A stretch of DNA of 64,000 nucleotides from Stigmatella aurantiaca DW4/3-1 (GTDB taxonomy: Bacteria > Myxococcota > Myxococcia > Myxococcales > Myxococcaceae), in the NCBI RefSeq assembly GCF_000165485.1, contig NC_014623.1:7582893-7646892 (forward strand). Reading direction: 5' to 3'. This document shows, one piece after another, positions 37,675 through 46,500 of the stretch (positions are counted from its first letter, which is position 1; each line of letters starts with the position of its first letter). A program made the position numbers and the translations under genes. The notes below the pieces were generated by a model, which was given only the letters and a program-made list of their open reading frames with translations, made no database searches and was not told the DNA's origin.

Positions 37675-38322
37675 CTACGCCCGCCTGCCCGGCCCTGGCT
37701 CGTGGTGGTGGATGCCGGGCTGACGCGCATTGTGGATGGACTGGATGAGCGCTTCCCGGTCTGTCTCGCTGTTCACGAAGTCGATGTCCGAGGTATTCAC
37801 GACCAGCAGCGGCGTCTCGGTGTAGTGCGAGAAGAACTCGTTGTAGGCGTGCACCAGCTCTTCCAAATACCCCGCGTCGAACTTGCGCTCGAACTCCCGG
37901 CCCCGCTTCTTGATCCGGTGCAGCAGGACATCCAGCCGGGCTTGCAGGTAGATGACCAGGTCCGGCTTGGTCACCCGGGGCCCGAGGGCCTCGAAGACCC
38001 GGTCGTAGAGCGCCAGCTCGTGCGAATCCAGCGTGAGGCAGGCGAAGATGCGGTCCTTGGCGAACAGGTAGTCGCTGACCGTCACCGAGCTGAAGAGATC
38101 CTGCTGGAAGAGCTCCTGCTGCTGCCGGAAGCGCGACAGCAAGAAGAAGGTCTGCGTCTGGAAGGCGTACTTCTGCCGGTCCAGATAGAAGCTGGACAGG
38201 AAGGGATTCTCCTCCACCACCTCCAGCACCCGGCGCGCGTTGAATCGCTCGGCCAGGAGGTTGGAGAGGCTCGTCTTGCCCACGCCGATGGGCCCTTCGA
38301 CCACGATGTAGCGGTAGTCCAT
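37675..38322 (-). CDS. Deoxynucleoside kinase (dGK/dAK type)
   Basis: 215 residues. The P-loop is GPIGVGKTSLSN; the substrate-binding region is EVVEENPFLSSFYLDRQKYAFQTQ, and the DR(x)S-like and lid segments DRIF and HRIKKRGREFE follow. This is the bacterial deoxyadenosine/deoxyguanosine kinase family that salvages deoxynucleosides; exact base preference cannot be read from the sequence. ATG 38322 is the family start. Divergent from the small gene at 38469. Confidence 0.88.
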   Translation of the reverse strand: MDYRYIVVEGPIGVGKTSLSNLLAERFNARRVLEVVEENPFLSSFYLDRQKYAFQTQTFFLLSRFRQQQELFQQDLFSSVTVSDYLFAKDRIFACLTLDSHELALYDRVFEALGPRVTKPDLVIYLQARLDVLLHRIKKRGREFERKFDAGYLEELVHAYNEFFSHYTETPLLVVNTSDIDFVNSETDREALIQSIHNARQPGIHHHEPGPGRRA

Positions 38323-38468
38323 CCGCGACACCACAAAGCACGGGGCCGCTTTTCCAGCAACTTTCCTGGGTTCTTCGAGCGGTGGCCGGGCCGTGCTTGA
38401 CGCTCCCGGGGGCGGTTCCGTAGGGTCCGCGCTCCGTTTCAACACACGGGTGTGGGGTTCCTCGGGAG

Positions 38469-38750
38469 ATGCGCGGCAAGCAGCGGGCGAAGACGGTGGT
38501 GAAGCTGGAAGAGCCGCGCAAACCGGCCTCTTCCCAGAAGGCTCCGCCCCAGCCGCCCGGAGAGGTGGACCCCCTCTATGGCGTGGTGTTGCTCAAGGTA
38601 GCGCTCGAGCTCAAGCGCAACAAGGAAGGCCGCGTGGAGGACATCCTCCGCGGCGTGCTGGCGCGCATGCGCATTCCGGAGCACGAGTTCCAGGCCTTCC
38701 TGAAGCAGCAAGGGGGGCGGCTGAAGGACCTCGGGCTGCACGAGCGGTGA
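38469..38750 (+). CDS. Small hypothetical protein
   Basis: 93 residues. Basic N-terminal third (MRGKQRAKTVVKLEEPRK), then a compact, helical charged part (DPLYGVVLLKVALELKRNKEGRVEDI) that looks folded. It has no signal peptide and no recognised domain. It ends eight bases from rsmA in convergent orientation. Codon use is like its neighbours, which supports it being real. Confidence 0.6.
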   Translation: MRGKQRAKTVVKLEEPRKPASSQKAPPQPPGEVDPLYGVVLLKVALELKRNKEGRVEDILRGVLARMRIPEHEFQAFLKQQGGRLKDLGLHER

Positions 38751-38757
38751 CGGCGGC

Positions 38758-39594
38758 TCAGGCCCCTTCCGTCAAGGGGCCCAGCCCCCGCTCCAGGGCC
38801 GCGAACTCCTGAGGCGACAGCGTCTCCGCGCGGCGCATGGGGTCGATGCCCGCCGCCTCCAGGGCGTGCACGTACTGCTCGGGGGTGGCCAGCGTCCGGT
38901 CCGACTTGAGCGAGTTGAGCAGCGTCTTGCGGCGATGGGCAAAGGAGGCCTTCACCACGCGGGTGAAGCGCTCCTCGTCCACCACCGGGGCGAGCGGCGA
39001 CGCCAGCCGCGTGAGCCGCACCACCGCCGAGTCCACCTTGGGAGGGGGGTGGAACAGGCGGGATTCCAGCGTGAACAAGTGCTCGATGCCGAAGTGGAGC
39101 CCCAACAGGACGGAGAGCAAGCCGTAGTCCCGCGTCCCTGGCTCCGCGGCGAGCCGCTCCACCACCTCTTTCTGGAGGGTGAAGACGGCCCGGGACACCT
39201 GGGCGCGCTGATCCAGCACCTGGAAGAGGATGGAGCTCGTCAGGTGGTACGGCAGGTTGCCCACCACGGCCACCTGCGGCACCCCGGCCGCCTGCGCGAA
39301 GTCCACCGTGGCGGCATTGCCCGCCACCACGCGCACCCCGGGGATGGCCTCCTTCTCCAGCACGGAGATCATGTCCCGGTCCCGCTCCACGGCGGTGACC
39401 TGTGCCCCCGTGGCCGCCAGGAACCGCGTGAGGTGCCCCAGCCCGGGGCCCAGCTCCACCACGGGCTCGCCCGGGCGAAGGGCCAGCGCATCGGCGATGC
39501 CCTGGAGCGCCCGCTCATCGCCAAGGAAGTTCTGCCCCCAGCTGTACTTCGCATGCAGCCCGTGCCGCTTGAGAATGTCTCGCGGAGATTCCAC
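38758..39594 (-). CDS. rsmA: 16S rRNA (adenine1518/1519-N6)-dimethyltransferase
   Basis: 278 residues. RsmA/KsgA dimethylates two adjacent adenines near the 3' end of 16S rRNA. Motifs: KYSWGQNFLGDERALQ, SAM-binding VVELGPGLGHLTRFL and catalytic GNLPYHLTSSILFQ. GTG 39594 with AAGGGA six bases ahead is preferred; GTG 39618 would overlap tsaD. It follows tsaD by 11 bases. Confidence 0.94.
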   Translation of the reverse strand: MESPRDILKRHGLHAKYSWGQNFLGDERALQGIADALALRPGEPVVELGPGLGHLTRFLAATGAQVTAVERDRDMISVLEKEAIPGVRVVAGNAATVDFAQAAGVPQVAVVGNLPYHLTSSILFQVLDQRAQVSRAVFTLQKEVVERLAAEPGTRDYGLLSVLLGLHFGIEHLFTLESRLFHPPPKVDSAVVRLTRLASPLAPVVDEERFTRVVKASFAHRRKTLLNSLKSDRTLATPEQYVHALEAAGIDPMRRAETLSPQEFAALERGLGPLTEGA

Positions 39595-39605
39595 GTGTCC
39601 CTTTC

Positions 39606-40604
39606 TTACATCCGCCACGCCGGATCGGCGGCGAGCCGGACATCGCCGCGAAGCCCGCGGCGCCAGGCCTCATACCCCGCCACGGCGATCATCGCGCCAT
39701 TGTCCGTGCACAACCGCACCGGCGGCAGGTAGAGCTGGAGCCCCCGCTCCTGGGCCCGCTCCAGGCACAGCGACCGCAACCTCGAATTGGCCGCCACCCC
39801 GCCGCAGACGACCAAGCGCTGGAGCCCGAGCCTTCGCGCCGCGGCGATGAACTTCTTCGACAGGGCATCGGCCACCGCCTCCTGGAAGGAGGCGCACAGG
39901 TCCGCGAGTGCCTGCCCTTGGGGCACACCCTGCTTGCGCACGTGGTTCAGCACCGACGTCTTCAACCCCGAGAAAGACACGTCCAGGGTGTCTGCCTGAG
40001 GCAAGGCCCGGGGAAAGTGGATGGCCTGGGGGTTGCCCTTCTGGGCGAGCTGGTCGATGGGCAGGCCTCCCGGGTACGGCAACCCGAGGATGCGTGCCGT
40101 CTTGTCATAGGCCTCACCGGCCGCATCGTCGCGCGTGCTGCCCACCAGACGGTACCGGCCGTAGTCCTGGACCTCGTAGAAGCTGGTGTGCCCACCGGAG
40201 ACGACCAGCCCGAGGAAGGGAGGCTCGGGCGCATCCTCCAGCAGCCGGATGGCCAGGAGGTGTCCCTCCAGGTGATTGGCGCCCACGAAGGGCTTGCCGG
40301 TGGCGAGGCTCAGCGACTTGGCCACCTGCACCCCCACCAGCAGGGCCCCGATGAGCCCCGGCCCCGAGGTGACGGAGATGAGATCCACATCGTCGAGCGT
40401 CTTGCCCGCCCGCGTGAGGGCCTCGTGCAGCACCGGCATGACCTGAACGATGTGGTTGCGGCTGGCGAGCTCCGGCACCACCCCACCCCACCGCCGGTGA
40501 ATGTCCACCTGGGTCGAGACGACATCCGACAGCACGCGGCGGCCGTCCTCCACGAGGGCGGCGGCGGTCTCATCACAACTGGTTTCCAGTCCGAGTACGA
40601 GCAA
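39606..40604 (-). CDS. tsaD: tRNA threonylcarbamoyltransferase subunit TsaD
   Basis: 332 residues. TsaD transfers threonylcarbamoyl to A37 of ANN-decoding tRNAs. Signature segments: LGLETSCDETAAALV, the metal-binding HLEGHLLAI, VVSGGHTSFY, and the C-terminal CTDNGAMIA. Start is TTG 40604 with GGGAGA ahead; an ATG is not available in frame. It is 44 bases after the large response-regulator gene. Confidence 0.95.
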   Translation of the reverse strand: MLVLGLETSCDETAAALVEDGRRVLSDVVSTQVDIHRRWGGVVPELASRNHIVQVMPVLHEALTRAGKTLDDVDLISVTSGPGLIGALLVGVQVAKSLSLATGKPFVGANHLEGHLLAIRLLEDAPEPPFLGLVVSGGHTSFYEVQDYGRYRLVGSTRDDAAGEAYDKTARILGLPYPGGLPIDQLAQKGNPQAIHFPRALPQADTLDVSFSGLKTSVLNHVRKQGVPQGQALADLCASFQEAVADALSKKFIAAARRLGLQRLVVCGGVAANSRLRSLCLERAQERGLQLYLPPVRLCTDNGAMIAVAGYEAWRRGLRGDVRLAADPAWRM

Positions 40605-40648
40605 GGCGGCGATCTCCCAGGCCCTCCAGGGCCCGAGCCCTCTGCCGC

Positions 40649-43438
40649 CTAGTTGCTCCCCAGCTGCTTGAGGGCGAGGCGGACATCCGAGGCGAACTTC
40701 CCGGCGGGCTCCAGGGCAAGGTACTTCTTATACGCCTTCACCGCCTGTGCATTCTGGCTGGTGACCTGGAGCGCCATGCCCAGGGCGAACCAGGCCCGGG
40801 CATTCGTGTCCTTCTCCTTCACCACGTCCTGAAGCAGCCAGACCGCCTCGCGGTAGGCGGAGTCACTGGTACTGCCCATCACCAGCGAGAAGCCCAGCCC
40901 TTCCCGCGCCTCATCCGAGGACGGCTTGAGCTTCAGGGCCTTGCGGAAGCTGCTCGAGGCCGCCTTGTAGCGCCCACTCACGATGGCGGACCTCGCCTGC
41001 CGGATGAAGTCCGAGTAATCGCGCTCGGGATCCGCTGGCTTCGAGGGATCCGCGGGCACCGGCTCGGCCGACTCCGCGTCCTCCCCGGCGGGCGCCTCGG
41101 TGCCCCGCTCCGCGGGCGGAGGATTCTCCGTCGGCGGAGGAGGCGTCGGAGGGGGCGGGGTGGGGGTTCCCACCGGGGGCGGCTTGACCGCGATGGCCGT
41201 GTCCTGGGGAGGCGACTCGGGCCTCTCGGCGGGCGGTGACGGCACCTCCGCGGGTTGGGTCTGCGTGGAGCCCTGCTCGGGCGGCGGCTCGGGGGGCGTC
41301 TCCTTGGAGTTGGAGCCTCCGCTGAGCCCGACCACCGCCGCGGCAATCGCGAGCGCCACGACGCCCACGCCGATGTAGAGCCCCGTGCGCTTGGGCTTGA
41401 CGGCCTGGGAGAGCGCCAGCTCATCCACCCCGCTGTCCTTCTTGGGAGACAGGCGAGGCACTTCCTTGGGAGGCGTCTCCTTCTTGGCCGACGCGGGACG
41501 CGGTTCGGGGCCGGGCTTGAGATCCAGCGTCGGCAGCGAAGCCGTGTCCTCTTTCGCCGAAGGCTTGGAGGAGGCCTTGCCCTCGGACGCCTTGGAGTCG
41601 GATGCCTTGGCGTCGGACGCCTTGGCCTCGGGAGCCTTGGCTGCGGCCGAGGACGGAGGGGCTCCGTGCCCTGGATACGGCGGCAGTGCCAACTGAGGCG
41701 AGACCTCATCCACGCTGATCGGCTCGGCCACGGGCTCGGACTCCGGAGCACTCACCAGCGTTACTTCGGACGAGGGCGGCGCCGGAGTCGGAGGCGGCAC
41801 TGGAGGGACCGGGTTGGGGCCGATGGCGGCCCCTCCGAAGATGGGGGGGCGCGATGCGGCCGCATCCGCATCCCCCGCCCCTGCCGGAGCGGAGGCCACG
41901 GCAGGGGGCTCCGGTGGAGGCTGCGGCGGGGACGCGGCGTGCGCGCTCGGTTGAGCGGGCGGGGCCCCCCGGCCCGGAGACCAGGAGGGGATGGGCGCCC
42001 AGGTGCTCGCCGAGCCCAGGCCATCGGTGTCCACGCGGCTCCAGTCGAGCAACAAGCTGCGCCGCGCGTGCTCCTGAGCACGGTGCTCGGGCGGAGGCTC
42101 CACGAGGAAAGAGGACGGCTCCGCCTTCGACGAGGCAGCAACGGCCGCGGGCTCCGGCTCGGCGGCCCCGCCGGGCCGCTTGGACTTGGGCTGGAAGACG
42201 ACGACGTTCGCGGGCTGGGCCGACGCGGCCGGGGGAACGGCCGGGGGGGCGGCCGCGACCGCCGGGGGCGCCACCGCGGGAATGCTGGGTGGCACGGGCG
42301 CCTCGGCGGCCACAGGCGCCACAGGCGCCACAGGGGTCGGGGCGGCGGCGGGAGGCGGCGGAGGCGGCGGCGCCACGGCCTGGGCAGGGGCCACGGGCTC
42401 CGGTGCAGCGGGGGGCGCCGGAGGCACTGGAGGGGCCACCGCGTGCAGCCACGCCTCGATGCCCGGTTTGCCACTCTGGACGGGCTCCTGCGAGATGTTG
42501 CCCAGCTCGCGAATGAGGCCCTCGAAGTAGAGCTTGCTGATGATGCCCAGCGCGGCCAGGTCCTCGAAGTCCGAGTCCTCCACCACGCGGCTCAGGGTGC
42601 GCTTGCCGTCAAACAACCGCAGCAGGCCGTTCACCTCGTCGGGGATCTCCGACAGGCGCTCGGCGAGTTGGTGGTAGTCGATCTCGAACACCGTCTCGAG
42701 CGGCGGCAGCTGCTCGAGCATGCGGCCCCACTCGTCCAACCGGCGCATGCCCTCCATGAGCAGGCCCTGGGTGGAGACCTCGATGCGCTCGGGCCGGTCC
42801 AGCGGGGTGAACTGCACCTCGAACTGGCCCTCGAAGGTGTTCAGCATCCGGTAGAACGCGTTCTCACCCTTGAGGCGCCCCAGCTCCGCGTCGATGACGC
42901 GGCCCTCCTTGAAGTAGATGGCGCCGATGCGCTCGCCCTGGATGGCGATGGTGCCCGTCTTGCGGCCGATCTCGAACGTCTGGACCAGGTCCACCACGCC
43001 CATGTCGGCCAGGCTGCCGCTGAAGCCGCCCTTGGTGGTCTCCCGCTTTTCGATCCGCTCCTTCTCCGCCTTCTGGAGAATCATCCGGACGCGGGTGACG
43101 ATCTCCTTGATGTAGATCGGCTTCGTCAGGTAGTCGTCGCCGCCCAGCTCCAGACCTCGGACCTTGAACTCGACCGACTTCTGATTGGTGAGGAAGACGA
43201 AGGGGATGAACTTGAAGCGCTCGTCGGACTTGAGCGCCTTGCACAGCTCGAAGCCGTCCATCTCGGGCATCTTCGTATCGGCAAGCACGAGATCCGGCGG
43301 GCTGATCTGAACCTTCTCCAGCGCGTCCTTGCCATGGATGGCGGTCGTGACGGAGAAGCCGGCCTTCTTCAGGCTGACCTCCATCACGCGAAGGCTCTTC
43401 GCGTCACCATCGACCAGGAGCAGGTGCTGCTTGGCCAC
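40649..43438 (-). CDS. Receiver-DUF4388 (PATAN)-TPR membrane protein
   Basis: 929 residues. A receiver domain (1 to about 125) has the phospho-Asp in [13 protein letters not shown], Thr in FLTNQKS and Lys in LTKPI; the acidic pocket is DGD instead of DDD. A DUF4388/PATAN domain follows (about 135-235, [19 protein letters not shown]...[16 protein letters not shown]), then a winged-helix-like segment. A long Pro/Ala-rich region, one membrane helix (about 690) and a C-terminal TPR region (about 780-929) complete it. Receiver-PATAN proteins in myxobacteria and cyanobacteria act in spatial signalling and motility; function here is unknown. GTG start at 43438. Same strand and 153 bases behind the giant LAEEAR gene. 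Confidence 0.85.
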   Translation of the reverse strand: MAKQHLLLVDGDAKSLRVMEVSLKKAGFSVTTAIHGKDALEKVQISPPDLVLADTKMPEMDGFELCKALKSDERFKFIPFVFLTNQKSVEFKVRGLELGGDDYLTKPIYIKEIVTRVRMILQKAEKERIEKRETTKGGFSGSLADMGVVDLVQTFEIGRKTGTIAIQGERIGAIYFKEGRVIDAELGRLKGENAFYRMLNTFEGQFEVQFTPLDRPERIEVSTQGLLMEGMRRLDEWGRMLEQLPPLETVFEIDYHQLAERLSEIPDEVNGLLRLFDGKRTLSRVVEDSDFEDLAALGIISKLYFEGLIRELGNISQEPVQSGKPGIEAWLHAVAPPVPPAPPAAPEPVAPAQAVAPPPPPPPAAAPTPVAPVAPVAAEAPVPPSIPAVAPPAVAAAPPAVPPAASAQPANVVVFQPKSKRPGGAAEPEPAAVAASSKAEPSSFLVEPPPEHRAQEHARRSLLLDWSRVDTDGLGSASTWAPIPSWSPGRGAPPAQPSAHAASPPQPPPEPPAVASAPAGAGDADAAASRPPIFGGAAIGPNPVPPVPPPTPAPPSSEVTLVSAPESEPVAEPISVDEVSPQLALPPYPGHGAPPSSAAAKAPEAKASDAKASDSKASEGKASSKPSAKEDTASLPTLDLKPGPEPRPASAKKETPPKEVPRLSPKKDSGVDELALSQAVKPKRTGLYIGVGVVALAIAAAVVGLSGGSNSKETPPEPPPEQGSTQTQPAEVPSPPAERPESPPQDTAIAVKPPPVGTPTPPPPTPPPPTENPPPAERGTEAPAGEDAESAEPVPADPSKPADPERDYSDFIRQARSAIVSGRYKAASSSFRKALKLKPSSDEAREGLGFSLVMGSTSDSAYREAVWLLQDVVKEKDTNARAWFALGMALQVTSQNAQAVKAYKKYLALEPAGKFASDVRLALKQLGSN

Positions 43439-43591
43439 GTTCGGTTGCCTTTCGCTGCCAACGGCTCCATGAGAGCCGGGCGCCGAGGAGTGGCGCGATG
43501 ATCGTGCCCGATCTCCAGGCATGTCAATGGTTTGAGCCCCTCCTGACCCCAGTCACTCTGCCCGGCGAACAGGCGGCCGGGCGTCGAATGT

Positions 43592-46500
43592 TCAGCGGAA
43601 GAGCCCCTTCTTGGGCGGCGGGGTATTCTTCTTCCGCATTTCAATCAACCGGAGCTCCTGGTTGGCCTCCAGGTGCTTGGGGTTGGTGCGCACCGCCTCG
43701 CGGAAGTGGCGCTCGGCCCGGTCCATGTCGCCTTCGACCCGGGCGATGACCCCCAATTGATAGTGGGCCCGGTCGCACTGGGGGTCGGCCTGGACGGCAT
43801 CCGCCATCATCTGCTTGGCCTTGGCCACCTCGGCCTTGCGTTGGGGGTCCATGTAGAGGGCCCAGGCCCGCGCGGCCAGGTAGAGGGCCTTCGGGGCCAG
43901 CGCGTAGGCCCGCTCATAGTGCTCGGCCGCCGCCGGGAAGTCCCTCTTGCGGAAGTAGACCTCGCCCATCTTGAACAGGTCGTCCGGGTTGTCGCTGGCG
44001 CCGGAGCGAACCGCGGGAGCAGCCCCCGTGCCCGCGAACTTGGGGGCCGCGGCTTTCGCCTTGAGCCCCTCCACATACGCGGCCCGCTTGGCGTCGTCAT
44101 GCAGCACGTCGTACGCCTCGCGGATGGCCTCGAAGACGGCGGTCATCTTGGGCGCCAGGTGCACCAGAGAGGCCGGCAGCCGGTCCGGGTGGAAGACCTT
44201 CGCCATGCTGAGGAAGGTGGCCTTCACCTGATCCCGAGGGGTGTCCTGGGGGATACCGAGGACGGTGAAGTGGTCGCGCCGGTTCTGCAACTCGGCGTAG
44301 CGCTGTTCGATCTGCTGCGCCAACCCCAACTCCTCGGCGCTCGAGGGGGGGGCCACGGGCTCACTGGCAGCGGGAGACGGGCTCTCGGGGACCGCTCCGG
44401 CTGGAGTGTCGGCCCGGGCGCCCAGCGCCCCCATGTTCTCCATGGCACGGCGCAGCAGGCGCTGGCGCCTCAGCCTGGCCTCGTCGTCCGGATTGGAGGG
44501 ATCTCCCGCCACGTCGTCCTCGTTGAAGTCCCAATCGTCCAGACCGCTCAGGTCATCCTCGATGCCCTGAGCAGATCCAGCCGTGGTGCTCGGCGCAGTC
44601 TGTCCAGTTGCCGTTCCCTTGTCATCAGGAGGCAACAGGAAACCTCCAGGCTCGGACTCGGCCGCCGTCTCGATGACGGCCTCTACCGGGAGTTCGAGCC
44701 CTTGCGCCCCCGCTTCGATCAGGGTCTCCAGGTGGGAGTCCACCTGCTTCAGCGCGGCCTCGAAGGACGAGGAGAAGTCCTCGGGCCCCTCCCCCTGCTC
44801 GAAGGTGACGATGCGCCAGAGGTCATCCTCTCCCGTCCGGGGAAGTCCCCCTCCCGGCTTCGAGGGAGGGGGGGCGGAGGCCAATCTCCCGGCGGCGACC
44901 CGGGGCCCAGGCGCCGGGAGCGCGGAGGGAGCAGGCGGGGCCGACAGGACGGCCGCCGAGGGAGCCGCCTCCTCACCCGGGGGGACCAAGTCGCTCCACA
45001 CATCCTGCTCCAGGTTGACTTCCCCGGAGGCCCCTCCCGCGGAGGGAGACTCCTTCGGAGTCGGCGCGGGGATGGCCTTGACGCCCGTGTGCAGCCCCGG
45101 CTCCTCGACGAGCCAATCTTCGGCGGGAGAGGCCACCAACCGGCGCTGCACCTCTTCCATGTCGTGGAGCAGCTCGTTCTCCGCCCACTGCCGCGCAAGA
45201 CGCAGCGCAGCCTTGTCCTCCTGAGGCAGCACCTCCTGCGGCTGTTCCGAAGCAGGAATGGCATCGGACCAGGAGAAATCGGAGATGGGCTGCGCCTCGA
45301 GTTGCGCAGGGGGGCGCTCGCTCCCGGCCTGAGGCGCCTCCTCGACCAGCAGGAACTCCTCATCGAGCGAAAGCTCCTCGGGCGTCCCCGGCGCGCTTGG
45401 CTCTCCCTGGGGTCCTCCGGCCTGCTGAGCCTCTTCCATCAAGAGACCGGCATCTTCGAGAGCCACCTCCTCGATGAAGCGCCCCTCCTGCTGTTGGGCC
45501 TCCTCCGCGAGGCGTGCCGCCTCAGCCGCCTGGCGGGCTTTTTCCGCCAACCGGGCCTCCTTGGCCCGGCGCCGCTCCTCGAGCCGGGCTTCCTCCTGCA
45601 AGTGTTCGGCCTCGGCGTGGCGCACTTCTTCTGGGGAAGAGGTGGCCTCGGCGAGTTGGCGAGCCTCCGCGGCCAGACGCAGCTCTTCGGCCAACCGCTG
45701 CTCCTCGGCAAGACGCGCCTCCTGAGCAAGCCGAGCCTCTTCCGCGAGACGCGCCTCTTCCGCGAGACGTGCCTCTTCCGCAAGCCGCTGCGCTTCGGCG
45801 AGCTGAGCTTCTCCGGCTCCAGGTACCTGCGGCTCCAGGGAAACAGCGTCCACCTCGAGCGCCTTCTCGTCCCTCGCGAGGGGCGCCATCGCGGCGGCCC
45901 GACGAGCCTTCTCCGCGAGCCGGGCTTCCTTGGCCTTGCGCCGTTCTTCTTCGAGGCGTGATTCCTCGTCCAGCCCCGTTGAGGCGGGTGTCCATGCGCC
46001 CTCGGATTGACGCGCGGCCTCCGCCGCTTGGCGGGCCTCCGCAGCCAGACGCAGCTCTTCGGCCAACCGATCTTCCTCTGCCCGCCGAGCCTCTTCCGCC
46101 AGCCGAGCCTCTTCCGCCAGCCGTGCTTCCTGCGCCAGCCGTTCCTCTTCGGCGCGCCGGACCTCCTCCTCAAGAGCGGCGGCTTCAATGCGACGGGCCT
46201 TCTCTGCCAGCCGCGCCTCCTTGGCCCTGCGCCGTTCCTCTTCGAGACGTGCCTCTTCGGCCTGACGCGCCTCATCCGCCAGCCGGGCTTCTTCCGCGAG
46301 GCGAGCCTCTTCTAGCGAGCGGCGAGTTTCAGCAGCCAGACGCAACTCTTCTGCTCGCCGGACCTCTTCGTCCCGGCGAGCTTCTTCGGCCAGCCGAGCC
46401 TCTTCGGCCAGCCGAGCCTCCTCCGCCAGCTGTCGGGCTTCCTCCGCGAGGCGAGCCTCTTCGGCCAACCGAGCCTCTTCCGCGAGGCGAGTCTCCTCCG

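Noticed and set aside
41255-43501. Plus-strand frame of 748 codons
   Set aside because: Gly/Arg-rich antisense of the receiver-DUF4388-TPR gene.
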